A stretch of 64,000 nt of DNA from Gottfriedia acidiceleris (GCF_023115465.1 NZ_CP096034.1:992001-1056000), one strand, 5' to 3'; counted from the first letter of the stretch, positions 26,786 to 36,216 are shown. Made by a program: numbers and translations. Notes: generated by a model not told the origin, from the sequence alone.

Positions 26786-29140
26786 ATGCAACGTACGTTA
26801 AGAGTTTTAGAGTACGATAAAATAAAAGAACAATTACTTAAACACGCTTCATCTTCACTAGGTAAGGAACGTATAAAAAACCTTTTACCAAGTACTAGCT
26901 ATGATGAAGTTGTAGAATTACATGAATCAACCGACGAAGCTGTGAAAGTTATTCGTCTACGAGGAAATGTACCTCTTGGCGGATTATCAGATATAAGAAT
27001 GCAAGTAAAAAGGGCAGATATTGGCGGAATGCTATCTCCTTCTGAGCTAATTGCGATTTCAGGTGTTACATATGCCGGACGTCAAATGATTCGATTTATT
27101 GAGGGCTTAATTGAGAGTGAAGTAGAAATTCCTTACTTAGAATCATTAAGTGAGCAAATCATTCCTTTATTAGAGCTAGATAAAAATATAAAGGCTGCTA
27201 TTGGTGATAACGGAGAAGTTTTAGACGATGCTAGTGTGACACTTCGAACGATTCGTGGACAAGTTCGAACAGCTGAAGCTCGAATTCGTGAAAAATTGGA
27301 GAGTCTAACTAGAGGAACAAATGCACAAAAAATGTTATCAGATTCAATCGTAACGATTCGTAATGATCGTTTCGTTATCCCAGTAAAACAAGAATATCGA
27401 CATGTTTATGGTGGTATTGTTCATGATCAATCTTCTTCTGGTCAAACATTATTTATTGAGCCACAAGCTGTCGTTACATTAAACAATAGTTTACAAGAAG
27501 CTAAAGTTAAAGAAGAGCAAGAAATTGAGAAAATTTTAATCGCACTAACAGGTCAAGTAGCTGAGGCTTCAGCGGATTTATTGCAAAATGTTGAAATTTT
27601 AGCTGAAATGGATTTCTTATTTGCAAAAGCTAACTACTCGCATGCTATTAAGGCGAGTAAACCAATTTTAAATAACGATCGATATTTTAAATTAAAAAAA
27701 GCACGTCACCCACTAATTCCAAGGGATATAGTAGTAGCTAATGATATTGAATTAGGTAAAGATTTTACTACGATTGTCATTACTGGTCCAAATACAGGTG
27801 GTAAGACTGTTACTTTAAAAACGATTGGTATTTGTGTTTTAATGGCACAATCTGGTCTACAAATTCCTGCACTAGACGGCTCAGAAATCTGTGTGTTTGA
27901 GCAAATTTTCGCCGATATTGGTGATGAACAATCAATCGAACAGAGCTTAAGTACATTCTCTTCTCATATGGTGAATATTGTCGATATTTTAAAACATGTT
28001 AATCATAGTAGTCTTGTATTATTTGATGAATTAGGAGCTGGAACTGACCCTCAGGAAGGTGCGGCTTTAGCAATCTCAATTTTAGATGAGGTCAGTGAAT
28101 ACGGTGCAAGAGTAGTAGCGACTACGCATTATCCTGAATTAAAAGCATATAGTTACAATCGAGAGCACGTTATGAATGCCAGTGTTGAATTTGATGTAGA
28201 AACATTAAGTCCGACTTATCGACTATTAATTGGTGTTCCAGGTAGAAGTAATGCATTTGAGATTTCTAGAAGACTTGGACTTTCAACTCGTGTAATTGAA
28301 AAAGCAAGAAATCATGTAAGTGAAGAAAGTAATGAAGTTGAAAATATGATTGCATCTTTAGAAACGAGTAGAAAAGGTGCAGAAACAGAATGGAAAGAAG
28401 CAGAAGATTTCCGTAAAGAATCAGAGCGTGTATTCAAAGACTTACAAAAGCAAATGATGGAATTTTATGAGCACCGTGATGAATTATATCGTGGAGCACA
28501 GGAAGAAGCGAAAAAGCGTGTCAGAGTAGCACAACAAGAAGCTGAGGAAATTATTAAAGAGCTAAGAGCGTTAAAGAATAGCCAATTAGCTTCGATTAAA
28601 GATCATGAATTAATTGAGGCAAGAACTCGTTTGGAAGGGGCAATTCCTTATGCTCCAAAGAAAACAATTCCTCAGGCCACTCCGAAGAAACAAAGAAAGC
28701 TTCGTGAAGGTGACGAAGTAAAAGTGATTAGCTTTAACCAAAAAGGGACACTACTTGATCAAGTTAGTGAAGGAGAATGGCAAGTTCAGCTCGGTATTAT
28801 TAAGATGAAAGTTAAAGAAAAAGATATCGAATATATTAGTTCACCTAAAGAAGTAAAAGAACGAACTGTTACTTCTGTAAAAGGTAAGGATTTTCATGTT
28901 AATCTTGAGCTAGATCTTCGAGGTGAAAGATATGAAGATGCGCTTATTCGTGTTGAAAAATATATCGATGATGCATTATTAGCTGGATATCCAAGAATTA
29001 ATATCATTCATGGAAAAGGAACTGGCGCACTGAGACAAGGGGTACAGGAATACTTAAAAAAACACAGATCAGTTAAATCATATCGATATGGAGCAGCCTC
29101 CGAGGGCGGAATAGGTGTTACTGTTGTCGATTTAAAATAA
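26786..29140 (+). CDS. mutS2: Endonuclease/ATPase MutS2
   Basis: A 784-residue protein. N-terminal MutS core and lever domains precede the ATPase with Walker A GPNTGGKT (~residue 335) and Walker [18 protein letters not shown] long coiled coil (~510-610) follows. The C-terminal Smr nuclease domain has [12 protein letters not shown] and [18 protein letters not shown]. MutS2 lacks mismatch-recognition domains. It limits recombination and also rescues collided ribosomes in B. subtilis. The start ATG follows GGAGGG by 11 bases, with the polX stop 17 bases upstream. Confidence 0.96.
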   Translation: MQRTLRVLEYDKIKEQLLKHASSSLGKERIKNLLPSTSYDEVVELHESTDEAVKVIRLRGNVPLGGLSDIRMQVKRADIGGMLSPSELIAISGVTYAGRQMIRFIEGLIESEVEIPYLESLSEQIIPLLELDKNIKAAIGDNGEVLDDASVTLRTIRGQVRTAEARIREKLESLTRGTNAQKMLSDSIVTIRNDRFVIPVKQEYRHVYGGIVHDQSSSGQTLFIEPQAVVTLNNSLQEAKVKEEQEIEKILIALTGQVAEASADLLQNVEILAEMDFLFAKANYSHAIKASKPILNNDRYFKLKKARHPLIPRDIVVANDIELGKDFTTIVITGPNTGGKTVTLKTIGICVLMAQSGLQIPALDGSEICVFEQIFADIGDEQSIEQSLSTFSSHMVNIVDILKHVNHSSLVLFDELGAGTDPQEGAALAISILDEVSEYGARVVATTHYPELKAYSYNREHVMNASVEFDVETLSPTYRLLIGVPGRSNAFEISRRLGLSTRVIEKARNHVSEESNEVENMIASLETSRKGAETEWKEAEDFRKESERVFKDLQKQMMEFYEHRDELYRGAQEEAKKRVRVAQQEAEEIIKELRALKNSQLASIKDHELIEARTRLEGAIPYAPKKTIPQATPKKQRKLREGDEVKVISFNQKGTLLDQVSEGEWQVQLGIIKMKVKEKDIEYISSPKEVKERTVTSVKGKDFHVNLELDLRGERYEDALIRVEKYIDDALLAGYPRINIIHGKGTGALRQGVQEYLKKHRSVKSYRYGAASEGGIGVTVVDLK

Positions 29141-29158
29141 GGTAATAGGGGTTCTAAG

Positions 29159-29242
29159 ATGGAAAAGTTGGCAAAAATATTATTTGCGGTTTGTGCAGTA
29201 TTTTTAATTTGGGGAATTTTGTATGTAACAGTTATTAAATAA
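29159..29242 (+). CDS. Tiny single-pass membrane protein, 27 residues
   Basis: An ORF of 27 codons just after mutS2: MEKLAKILFAVCAVFLIW then GILYVTVIK. It has one hydrophobic helix with basic ends and a tryptophan at the interface. The ribosome binding site GGTAATAGGGG is weak. The short distance to mutS2 suggests co-transcription. No family is recognised. Conservation in relatives would decide whether it is real. Confidence 0.5.
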   Translation: MEKLAKILFAVCAVFLIWGILYVTVIK

Positions 29243-29247
29243 AGTAA

Positions 29248-29349
29248 TTGAGACTAGCATCATTAGTGTATTTCTATTAATTTATGTAGACGTTCAATCT
29301 TACATAAAAATGAACTTAGAAGACATAACCTGGGTTAGTCTCTTTTTTA
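29248..29349 (+). terminator. Terminator with long structured loop after the mutS2 operon
   Basis: The arms GAGACTAGC (29250-29258) and GGTTAGTCTC (29333-29342) pair, with six T residues following. The ~74-base loop includes an internal hairpin (TTTATGTAGA / TCTTACATAAA, 29281-29307). The loop is unusually long for an ordinary terminator. Confidence 0.6.
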
Positions 29350-29367
29350 TTAGAAAGGTGAATTGGC

Positions 29368-30237
29368 TTGAAGAAAATCATTTTAGCATTAGTCATCTTT
29401 GTTATTGTCTTTGTTGGATTTAATGGTTTTCAACATAAACACCAAAAGAAGATAAATGATGTAAGTAAAGATATTATTGTGCAAAGAGATGTACGTTACA
29501 CAAATCCTGCCCAAGTTCCACAAACCTTTGATGTATACCGATCTAAAAATTCTCATGGTCCATCACCAACATTGATATTTGTTCATGGTGGTTCTTGGAG
29601 ATATGGAAGTAAAGCGTTAAATAAACGTTGGAGTACGATTTTTAATGAAATAGTAAAAGATGGATATACAGCAATTAGTATAGACTACACACTTTATTCA
29701 AAAGAAAATTATTCTTATAACTTTCCAGTTCGAGACGTGAAAACAGCAATTGACTTTATTTACACAAATTCAACTGAATTAGGAATTGATCGCAATCGAA
29801 TTGGGATAGCTGGAGCTTCTGCTGGTGGACATTTAGCCTTATTAACTGGTCTTCAGCCCGATATACAAAATAAAATAAAATATATTATTGCTTGGTATCC
29901 AATTTCAGACTTAACGACCATGAATCAATCTCCTTCATCAAGAAGTTCAGAAATCGTAGATAAATATATGAATAGTACTGTAGATCAAATGACAGATGAG
30001 TATAATCGGATGAGTCCTATTCAATATGTAGAAAAAACAAAAGTCCCAATCTTTATCGTACATGGCACAGGGGATAAACTTGTACCGTTCAGTCAATCTA
30101 AGCGATTTGCTAAAAAAAATCCAAAAATGGTTACGTTGATTGCACTTAAAAATGGAAACCATGGATTTACAAATATTTCGGTACAAAAATCCACCAATGA
30201 TACGATAAATTATTTAAAGGCAAGATTAAAAAAGTAA
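29368..30237 (+). CDS. Alpha/beta hydrolase (esterase), membrane-anchored or exported
   Basis: A 289-residue protein from TTG, with AAAGGTG 8 bases upstream. An N-terminal hydrophobic helix (~4-20) anchors or exports it. The esterase features are the oxyanion motif FVHGGSWRYG, the nucleophile elbow GIAGASAGGHLAL, the acid in HGTGDKLVP and the histidine in NGNHGFT. The fold resembles carboxylesterases of the BD-FAE/lipase type. The substrate is unknown. A GNAT acetyltransferase gene follows 9 bases downstream and is probably co-transcribed. Confidence 0.88.
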   Translation: MKKIILALVIFVIVFVGFNGFQHKHQKKINDVSKDIIVQRDVRYTNPAQVPQTFDVYRSKNSHGPSPTLIFVHGGSWRYGSKALNKRWSTIFNEIVKDGYTAISIDYTLYSKENYSYNFPVRDVKTAIDFIYTNSTELGIDRNRIGIAGASAGGHLALLTGLQPDIQNKIKYIIAWYPISDLTTMNQSPSSRSSEIVDKYMNSTVDQMTDEYNRMSPIQYVEKTKVPIFIVHGTGDKLVPFSQSKRFAKKNPKMVTLIALKNGNHGFTNISVQKSTNDTINYLKARLKK

Positions 30238-30246
30238 GGAGTATCA

Positions 30247-30702
30247 ATGAATCATATTAATAAAATTCAATTTCTAACGAAAGAGCATTGGAATCTATTG
30301 TTACTAGCTGACCCCTCAAAAGAAATGATAGATAAATATATTCAAAAGAGTAATATTTATGAAGTACTAGACCAAAATTTACTCGTCGGTGTATTAGTAT
30401 TAATGGAGAATTCAAGTGAAGAGGTTGAAATTAAAAATATTGCAATTGATCCACCCTTCCAAGGACAAGGATTTGGAAAGAATTTAATCCACTTTGGAAT
30501 TATTGAATCTAAAAAACTTGGTTATTCTAAAATTTCAATCTGTACAGGAAACTCAAGTATATACCAATTAGCATTATATAAAAATAGCGGATTTCAAATC
30601 AGTACTGTTTTTCACAATTTCTTTATTGATAATTATGATGAAGAAATTTGGGAAAATGGCATACAGTGTAAGGATTTAATCAAGCTAGAACAATATTTAT
30701 AA
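30247..30702 (+). CDS. GNAT family N-acetyltransferase
   Basis: A 151-residue protein with the GNAT core. Strands precede the acetyl-CoA pyrophosphate loop PFQGQGFGKNLIHFGI. The C-terminal ALYKNSGFQI is typical of the family. The acceptor is unknown. It is co-directional with the hydrolase and ends before a bidirectional terminator. Confidence 0.87.
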   Translation: MNHINKIQFLTKEHWNLLLLADPSKEMIDKYIQKSNIYEVLDQNLLVGVLVLMENSSEEVEIKNIAIDPPFQGQGFGKNLIHFGIIESKKLGYSKISICTGNSSIYQLALYKNSGFQISTVFHNFFIDNYDEEIWENGIQCKDLIKLEQYL

Positions 30703-30703
30703 A

Positions 30704-30736
30704 ATAAGCTACCTAAGAGCCCTTAGGTAGCTTATT
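30704..30736. terminator. Bidirectional terminator
   Basis: Perfect arms AATAAGCTACCTAAG / CTTAGGTAGCTTATT with a 3-base loop between the converging acetyltransferase and hypothetical genes. Confidence 0.85.
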
Positions 30737-30738
30737 GT

Positions 30739-31179
30739 TTATTCAATATACCGTTTGACATACATCACGTAAGTATTACGGTCTTGATCAACTTCATTAG
30801 AAGTTTGCTCGTAAATTTGATGATTTATTGTTAAATAAGTTGATTGAAGCCAAGAAAGTAGATCCAATTCATCTCCGCTTTCATAAAAATGAATTTCATC
30901 AAAAGAATCCACATCTCTAATTTCAATGCCTAACGGTCTGTTTAAATGGTAAAAAGGAGTATTTTCCATATCTGATTCAATTACTTCAATTACATATCGA
31001 TCTTCTTCGATATAAGAACCTCTATTCTCGTAAACGAAACCATTTAAAATAAAGTAATCGCAATATCTTCTTGTATAGATTTGGACCTTTGATAAAAATG
31101 GAAAATGGTAAATTGGTCGTGTAAATTCTCCATCAAGTAATCGATATTCAAGAACAAAGATGTTGTCAGTATTAAACAT
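30739..31179 (-). CDS. Hypothetical cytoplasmic protein
   Basis: A 146-residue acidic, aromatic-rich protein (VLEYRLLDGEFTRPIYHF, EEDRYVIEVIESD, FDEIHFYESGDELDLLSWLQ). No signal peptide or membrane helix is visible. No family is recognised. A GGAG-type site precedes the ATG. It faces away from the lipoprotein cluster. Confidence 0.6.
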   Translation of the reverse strand: MFNTDNIFVLEYRLLDGEFTRPIYHFPFLSKVQIYTRRYCDYFILNGFVYENRGSYIEEDRYVIEVIESDMENTPFYHLNRPLGIEIRDVDSFDEIHFYESGDELDLLSWLQSTYLTINHQIYEQTSNEVDQDRNTYVMYVKRYIE

Positions 31180-31274
31180 TGTTCAAACTCCTTTAATAAT
31201 TGTATATACATTAGTATATAACACAGTTTAGGATAGAAATGTATGTATTTATATATTGAATTAGGGAGAATACA

Positions 31275-31790
31275 ATGTCAAAAACATCAAAATTAATGAA
31301 AAAAGTGAGTATTGCCTTAACAAGTGGTATTGTAGTTAGTTCATTAACCGGGTGTGGATCTGAACCAGAGTCGATTGAGACAACTGATAATTCTCAAGAA
31401 TATTATGAATCAAGTCAACCAGTCTATGAAAATACAAAGCAAGGAAATGAGGTTGATGAGGGGACGACGGCTGAAGATCGTTTAGATGAGTCTGATTATA
31501 TCGATAGTGACGAAACAGAGTTTGCGTATACAGATACGGAAATGCCTGATGAAGAAAATTGTAGTGATTGGGAATTTGACTATGAAGATAATATTTGGAT
31601 TTGTGATGATAGTTCAAGCTCATTTTACAGAAATTACTTCTTTTTAGGTTCATTCTTTGCAACAAAAAATATGTTATATAGCAACAATGATTTTAATCAA
31701 TACAAATCCTCAGGCATGATGAAAAGTAAAAATTCCTCAGCTAAAAAAAGTGGTTTTGGTAGTGGAGTTTCTGGAGGATTTGGAGGTTAG
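31275..31790 (+). CDS. DUF1190-like lipoprotein with acidic insert and Gly-Gly tail
   Basis: A 171-residue lipoprotein. The N-terminal export signal ends in the lipobox SLTGC (Cys ~27). An acidic, low-complexity segment (~30-90) follows. The core CSDWEFDYEDNIWICDDSSS carries two cysteines, and the C-terminus is Ser/Gly-rich, ending GFGSGVSGGFGG. The core and tail match the next gene, so the two are tandem duplicates. Together with the ATP-grasp gene and DUF350 gene downstream, the arrangement resembles the E. coli yjfL-yjfM-yjfC and ygiB-ygiC loci, where YjfM/YgiB are DUF1190 lipoproteins. The family assignment is by context and tail similarity. GGGAG precedes the ATG. Confidence 0.78.
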   Translation: MSKTSKLMKKVSIALTSGIVVSSLTGCGSEPESIETTDNSQEYYESSQPVYENTKQGNEVDEGTTAEDRLDESDYIDSDETEFAYTDTEMPDEENCSDWEFDYEDNIWICDDSSSSFYRNYFFLGSFFATKNMLYSNNDFNQYKSSGMMKSKNSSAKKSGFGSGVSGGFGG

Positions 31791-31902
31791 TTTAAAAGAT
31801 AACGAGAGTAAGAGGGATAGATAATACTAATTTCTATATACTTTAATAGAAGGATTAGTTTAGTATAGATTAGAATAATTTAATACTCGAAAGGAGATCC
31901 CA

Positions 31903-32259
31903 ATGTCAAAAACATCAAAATTAATGAAAAAAGTTAGTATCGCATTAACGAGCGGATTAGCAGTAAGTACATTAGCTGGCTGTGGTTCTCAAAATGCTGA
32001 TAGACCAGACAAACCGAAAAATGACGATTGCCGTGATTGGGAGTTTGATGATGACGAAGGTGTTTGGGTTTGTGATGATAGCAGTAGTCATTACTACCAT
32101 AGTTATTATCATGGCGGAATATTTTATCCTACAAGAACGGCACTTCATGCAAGTAGTTCTTATAAAAGTTATAAATCTTCTAGTAAATATGCAGGGCATA
32201 CTTCGTCTTCAAGTAAAAGTGGTTTTGGAAAAGGTTCATCTGGAGGATTTGGTGGTTAA
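31903..32259 (+). CDS. DUF1190-like lipoprotein with Gly-Gly tail, short paralogue
   Basis: A 118-residue lipoprotein with lipobox TLAGC. It lacks the acidic insert of its upstream paralogue. The core CRDWEFDDDEGVWVCDDSSS is followed by HYYHSYYHGG, a Ser/Lys-rich stretch and the end GFGKGSSGGFGG. The first 32 bases of the two genes are identical, which indicates a recent duplication or conversion. AAAGGAG precedes the ATG. It ends 2 bases before the ATP-grasp gene, so translational coupling is likely. Predicted location: outer face of the cytoplasmic membrane. Confidence 0.8.
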   Translation: MSKTSKLMKKVSIALTSGLAVSTLAGCGSQNADRPDKPKNDDCRDWEFDDDEGVWVCDDSSSHYYHSYYHGGIFYPTRTALHASSSYKSYKSSSKYAGHTSSSSKSGFGKGSSGGFGG

Positions 32260-32261
32260 TA

Positions 32262-33509
32262 ATGGATAATGCAAATTTACAGAATCACAGACGAAAACGT
32301 AAAGAAGTATATCAAAAGCTTCCAGATTTTTGGGCGGATTTACAAGATTCTTATTATGCTTTATTAGACTATTATCCATTGACTGAAATTGAAGTTGGTG
32401 AAATTCATTCAATTACGGAACTAATTGGAACAATCTATGATAAGACTGCTCGGTTAATGAGACAGTTACCAGATGATATTTTTTATATGCTCGGTTATTC
32501 AAAGGAAATCGTCCCATTTTTACGTCATAAAACGATTGAAAGTGAAGGAATCATTAGAAGAATTGACCTTGTTCGTACAGTAGATGGTTGGAAACATTAT
32601 GAATGCAATAGTGACACCCCAACTTTTATTATGGAGACCCATCATGTCAATGGTTACATTACGGATTATTTTAACTTGAAGAATCCTAATGCTGATAGTG
32701 AAATGAAACTTTCGAATGTCATAAATCATGTTGTCAACAAAAGCACAAAAGGGTTAGATAAACCAATTATTGTTTTTACAGCACATGGTGATCATGAAGA
32801 AGATTGGAAGACAGCTAAATATATCCAATCCTTATACAATGGTAAGAGTCAATTAATATCGCTAGAAGATTTACATATTATTGAAAACGATGGACTTTAT
32901 ACATCTAAAGGGGAAAGAATACACATTCTTTACCGACAAACCTATCCAATTGAACATCTAGAGCTTGATCAATCTTCAGATGGAACAAAAATTGGCCTGG
33001 CACTATTAGAACTTGTAAAAGACGGTAAATTGATTATTTTCAATCCATTATCTTCATTCTTACTACAGTCCAAGGCTATTCAAGCATTAATTTGGAATTT
33101 ACATATAGAGCAATCAGATGTTTTTACTGTAGAAGAACATGGTGTAATTCGAAAACATTTTCTACCAACATTTCTAGAGCCGGATTTCTTTATAGAAAAC
33201 AATCTCCCATATGTTGAGAAACCTGCATTTGGCCGTGAAGGAGATTCCATTAAGATTATTAACGGAGAAAACGGTCAACAAAGTAAACAAAATAACTATC
33301 ATGATCAAGTTATGGTGTTTCAACAATATTCACCTTTACCTATGAGAAAGGTTATGACACCAGATGGAATGCTAGATTTACATGTATTAATAGGTAGTTT
33401 TTTAATTAAAGAAGAATACGGTGCAATTGGAGTACGTGCCGGGAATATTATTACCGGAAACGAAAGTTGTTTTTTACCAGTAGGAATCGTTGAAGAAAAC
33501 ATAAATTAA
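32262..33509 (+). CDS. Glutathionylspermidine synthase-like ATP-grasp amidoligase (YjfC/YgiC type)
   Basis: A 415-residue protein with the ATP-grasp signature of the glutathionylspermidine synthase C-terminal family. Visible motifs are HYECNSDTPTFIMETHH, NPLSSFLLQSKAIQALIW, VEKPAFGREGDSIKI, VFQQYSPLP and IGVRAGNIITGNESCFLP. There is no amidase domain, as in E. coli YjfC and YgiC. The family joins a carboxylate to an amine using ATP; the physiological substrate of this branch is unknown. The start overlaps the lipoprotein stop region, and a DUF350 gene follows 19 bases downstream. No signal peptide is seen, so the enzyme should be cytoplasmic. Confidence 0.88.
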   Translation: MDNANLQNHRRKRKEVYQKLPDFWADLQDSYYALLDYYPLTEIEVGEIHSITELIGTIYDKTARLMRQLPDDIFYMLGYSKEIVPFLRHKTIESEGIIRRIDLVRTVDGWKHYECNSDTPTFIMETHHVNGYITDYFNLKNPNADSEMKLSNVINHVVNKSTKGLDKPIIVFTAHGDHEEDWKTAKYIQSLYNGKSQLISLEDLHIIENDGLYTSKGERIHILYRQTYPIEHLELDQSSDGTKIGLALLELVKDGKLIIFNPLSSFLLQSKAIQALIWNLHIEQSDVFTVEEHGVIRKHFLPTFLEPDFFIENNLPYVEKPAFGREGDSIKIINGENGQQSKQNNYHDQVMVFQQYSPLPMRKVMTPDGMLDLHVLIGSFLIKEEYGAIGVRAGNIITGNESCFLPVGIVEENIN

Positions 33510-33528
33510 TGAGGGGATGAGAAGATAA

Positions 33529-33930
33529 ATGGATAGTATTGTTAGTACTTTAATGTATTTAGGATCAGGACTTATTCTGTTATTTATTGGATTTTTAGCA
33601 TTTACTTTTACCACTAAGATGAGTGAACAAAAATTAATTTTAGAGGACGGTAATATTGCCGTTGCACTGAAATTAGCGGGAAAATTAGTAGGTTTAGCCA
33701 TTGTTATTATGTCAGCAGCAAAGTATTCAGTTAACTATGGTGATTTCATTATTTGGAGCTTAGTTGGTATTATAGCTCAAATGGTAACTTATTGGATTGC
33801 AGAATTTGTATTATTTCCAAAAATTTCATTTGCTAAAAAGGTTGAAGAAGGAAATATAGCAGTAGCTGCTTTATTGTTTACTTTAAGTGTAACAGTAGGT
33901 TTATTAATTTCAGGTAGTATTTCATATTAA
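33529..33930 (+). CDS. yshE: DUF350 membrane protein (YshE/YjfL-like)
   Basis: A 133-residue protein with four transmembrane helices (~8-28, ~45-65, ~72-92, ~108-130). It has the repeated DUF350 motif EDGNIAVALKLAGKLVGLAI and EEGNIAVAALLFTLSVTVGL. In B. subtilis yshE lies between mutS2 and lcfA, as this gene does. In E. coli the relative YjfL is linked with YjfM and YjfC, which matches the cluster here. The function is unknown; a channel or scaffold for the lipoproteins has been suggested from context. GAGGGGATGAG precedes the ATG. Confidence 0.87.
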   Translation: MDSIVSTLMYLGSGLILLFIGFLAFTFTTKMSEQKLILEDGNIAVALKLAGKLVGLAIVIMSAAKYSVNYGDFIIWSLVGIIAQMVTYWIAEFVLFPKISFAKKVEEGNIAVAALLFTLSVTVGLLISGSISY

Positions 33931-33937
33931 AGTATAA

Positions 33938-33970
33938 ATGAGAATGCTAGAATGGTATTCTCATTTTTTC
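33938..33970 (+). terminator. Terminator of the lipoprotein/ATP-grasp/DUF350 cluster
   Basis: ATGAGAATGC / GTATTCTCAT hairpin with a T-rich tail, closing the four-gene unit. Confidence 0.8.
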
Positions 33971-34101
33971 ATTTCTGTCTTTAGTCTAATCAAGTTAGAT
34001 AAACTGACAAACTAATTATGATTTTTACCTTTTATTAAAATTCTTTTAAATGTATGCTTAATGTAATTCATTTATTTAAACTTCAAGAAGGGGGAAGAGC
34101 G

Positions 34102-34986
34102 TTGACTTTAAACATAAAACAGCTTTCTAAAAATTTTGGAGAAACTATTGCCGTTAACGAATTGTCATTGACTTTGCCTACAGGAAGAGTATTAGGTTTA
34201 TTAGGTAGAAATGGAGCAGGTAAAACGACCACTATTAAAATGTTATTAGGTCTTCTTACACCTACAAAAGGAGAAATAACTTGGAAAGGGAGTCCATTTA
34301 AATCCGATAAAGTTAAGATAGGGTATTTACCAGAAGAAAGAGGATTATTTACCAAAAGCAAGGTTGTTGATCAGCTTAAATATTTCGGGAAATTAGAAGG
34401 TATGTCTAATAAAGAGGTTGATGTAGCAATAACATATTGGCTAGACCGTCTAGAAATACCGCATTATCGAAATAAAAAGGCTGGGGAGCTTTCAAAAGGT
34501 AACCAGCAAAAAATTCAACTAATTGTAACTTTATTACATAACCCTGAGTTAATTATTTTAGATGAGCCATTTAGTGGACTAGATCCAGTTAATGCAGAGT
34601 TAATGGCTTCAATTATTATCGAACAAATTCAGAAAGGGAAAACGGTCATATTATCAAGCCACCGTATGGATCAAGTGGAGGCTTTTTGTGAGCATGTTTG
34701 TATACTTAAGAACGGTAATGTAGTCGCTGAAGGCAGTTTAAATAGCTTAAAAGAAGACTATGGGTATAGAAATTTAATTTTAGAAGATCTAACATCGATT
34801 AAACAAATACTAGATTCCAATAATGTAAGTTATGAACAAAAGCAATTAGGAATTTACGTAAAGGTAAAAAGTGATGAGGAGGCTTTTACGATTTTAAATC
34901 GTATTAAGTCAAACTTGGGTTCTATAAAGAAGTTCCAATTATTAGAACCTACACTAAATGATATCTTTATAGAGAGGGCGAAATAA
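34102..34986 (+). CDS. ABC transporter ATP-binding protein (YhaQ/NatA-like)
   Basis: A 294-residue ATPase from TTG at 34102, with GGGGG 7 bases upstream; the longer ATG form at 34054 has no good site. The single ABC domain shows Walker A GRNGAGKTT, signature LSKGNQQKI (a variant of LSGGQ), Walker B LIILDEPFSGLD and switch SSHRMDQVE. The C-terminal ~80 residues form a regulatory domain. It pairs with the permease starting on the next base. Sequence and arrangement resemble B. subtilis YhaQP and sodium exporter NatAB. The exported substrate is unknown. Confidence 0.88.
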   Translation: MTLNIKQLSKNFGETIAVNELSLTLPTGRVLGLLGRNGAGKTTTIKMLLGLLTPTKGEITWKGSPFKSDKVKIGYLPEERGLFTKSKVVDQLKYFGKLEGMSNKEVDVAITYWLDRLEIPHYRNKKAGELSKGNQQKIQLIVTLLHNPELIILDEPFSGLDPVNAELMASIIIEQIQKGKTVILSSHRMDQVEAFCEHVCILKNGNVVAEGSLNSLKEDYGYRNLILEDLTSIKQILDSNNVSYEQKQLGIYVKVKSDEEAFTILNRIKSNLGSIKKFQLLEPTLNDIFIERAK

Positions 34987-36216
34987 ATGAAGAAGTTTAG
35001 TACGGTCTTTTTATTTCATTTACGTGAAGGTCTTCTGGCAAGAGCAACGATGATAATGAGTGTTATTTTATTTGTATTAGTCGTTGGAATATTTGGAGTA
35101 CAAAAATATTTTGCTGGTACAGAAAAGAGTAATAAGGATAAAGATAAAATTGTATTAATCGATAACTCGAAAAATTATTCAGTAGATATTGCTAGTTTAA
35201 ACAAAACGATTAAATCTGCAAAAATCGAGCAAAGCGATGCATCGAAAGAAAAAGATTTAAAAAATCAAATTGAAGATGGTTCAAAAGATGGACTGCTTAT
35301 TCTTACCGAAACGAACAATATCCCGTCAATTCAATATACGTATAAAAAGTTTTCAAATAGTGAAGTGCTTTCAGTCGTAAATATGACTTTGCAGCAAAAT
35401 TACATAAATAAAACTGCCCAAGATTTGAAGCTGTCGCCTGAATCTGCAACAAAGTTATTGCAAAAAGTCGAAGTAAATGAAATTGTTCTAAAAAATCCAA
35501 TGGCTACATTCGGAATTGCTTACTTTTTCGGTTTCTTATTATATATGTTTCTTTTAATCTATGGAAACTCAATTGCAACAGGAATTGTTGCTGAGAAGTC
35601 TTCTAGGGTAATGGAAGTACTATTACCAAAAGTAAGTCCTGTTGTGACTTTATACGGAAGAGTCATTGCGGTATTTTTTGTAGCTTGTGCACAATTAATT
35701 GTATTAGGAATAGGATTTCTGTTTGCCAATTTATTAGGCTGGGTTAATACGAATGCGATCTCTTTTTTCGGAATGAAAATAGATTTAGAGGCATTAGATA
35801 CTACAACCATCATTGCATTTGTAGTTTATTTCTTATTAGGCTATTTACTTTATGGACTACTTTACGCAGCAATTGGATCAGTTGTTTCAAGAACAGAAGA
35901 GCTGCAAATGGTTCTGATGCCAATTACTATTTTAGTTGTAGCGGCTTTCTTTATTAGTATTAATGCATTAGTAAATCCAGGTGGTACATTTGTTCAAATT
36001 AGCTCATATATTCCATTTTTTGCTCCACTTGTAGCATTTTCTAGATTTGTAAGTGGAGAAATGAATTTTATAGAAATAAGTGCTAGTATATTAATTTTAA
36101 TCGTTTCTATAATGATTTTAACTCGTGTTGCTAGCCGTATATATGTTAATGGGGTAATGTATTACAGTGAAAAAGTAAAGTGGAAAGATGTAGCTAGATT
36201 ATTAAAAAGACAATAA
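34987..36216 (+). CDS. ABC transporter permease (YhaP/NatB-like)
   Basis: A 409-residue ABC-2 type permease. There is one N-terminal helix (~20-42), then a large extracytoplasmic domain (~45-170), and five to six further helices (~175-390). The stretch GIVAEKSSRVMEVLLPKVSP is the conserved cytosolic coupling segment of this family. The start codon directly follows the ATPase stop, so the two are one operon. The pair probably exports ions, peptides or toxic compounds. Confidence 0.88.
   Translation: MKKFSTVFLFHLREGLLARATMIMSVILFVLVVGIFGVQKYFAGTEKSNKDKDKIVLIDNSKNYSVDIASLNKTIKSAKIEQSDASKEKDLKNQIEDGSKDGLLILTETNNIPSIQYTYKKFSNSEVLSVVNMTLQQNYINKTAQDLKLSPESATKLLQKVEVNEIVLKNPMATFGIAYFFGFLLYMFLLIYGNSIATGIVAEKSSRVMEVLLPKVSPVVTLYGRVIAVFFVACAQLIVLGIGFLFANLLGWVNTNAISFFGMKIDLEALDTTTIIAFVVYFLLGYLLYGLLYAAIGSVVSRTEELQMVLMPITILVVAAFFISINALVNPGGTFVQISSYIPFFAPLVAFSRFVSGEMNFIEISASILILIVSIMILTRVASRIYVNGVMYYSEKVKWKDVARLLKRQ

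Noticed and set aside
34054-34101. ATG start at 34054 for the ABC ATPase
   Set aside because: There is no ribosome binding site, and the extension is not part of the ABC fold; TTG at 34102 follows GGGGG.
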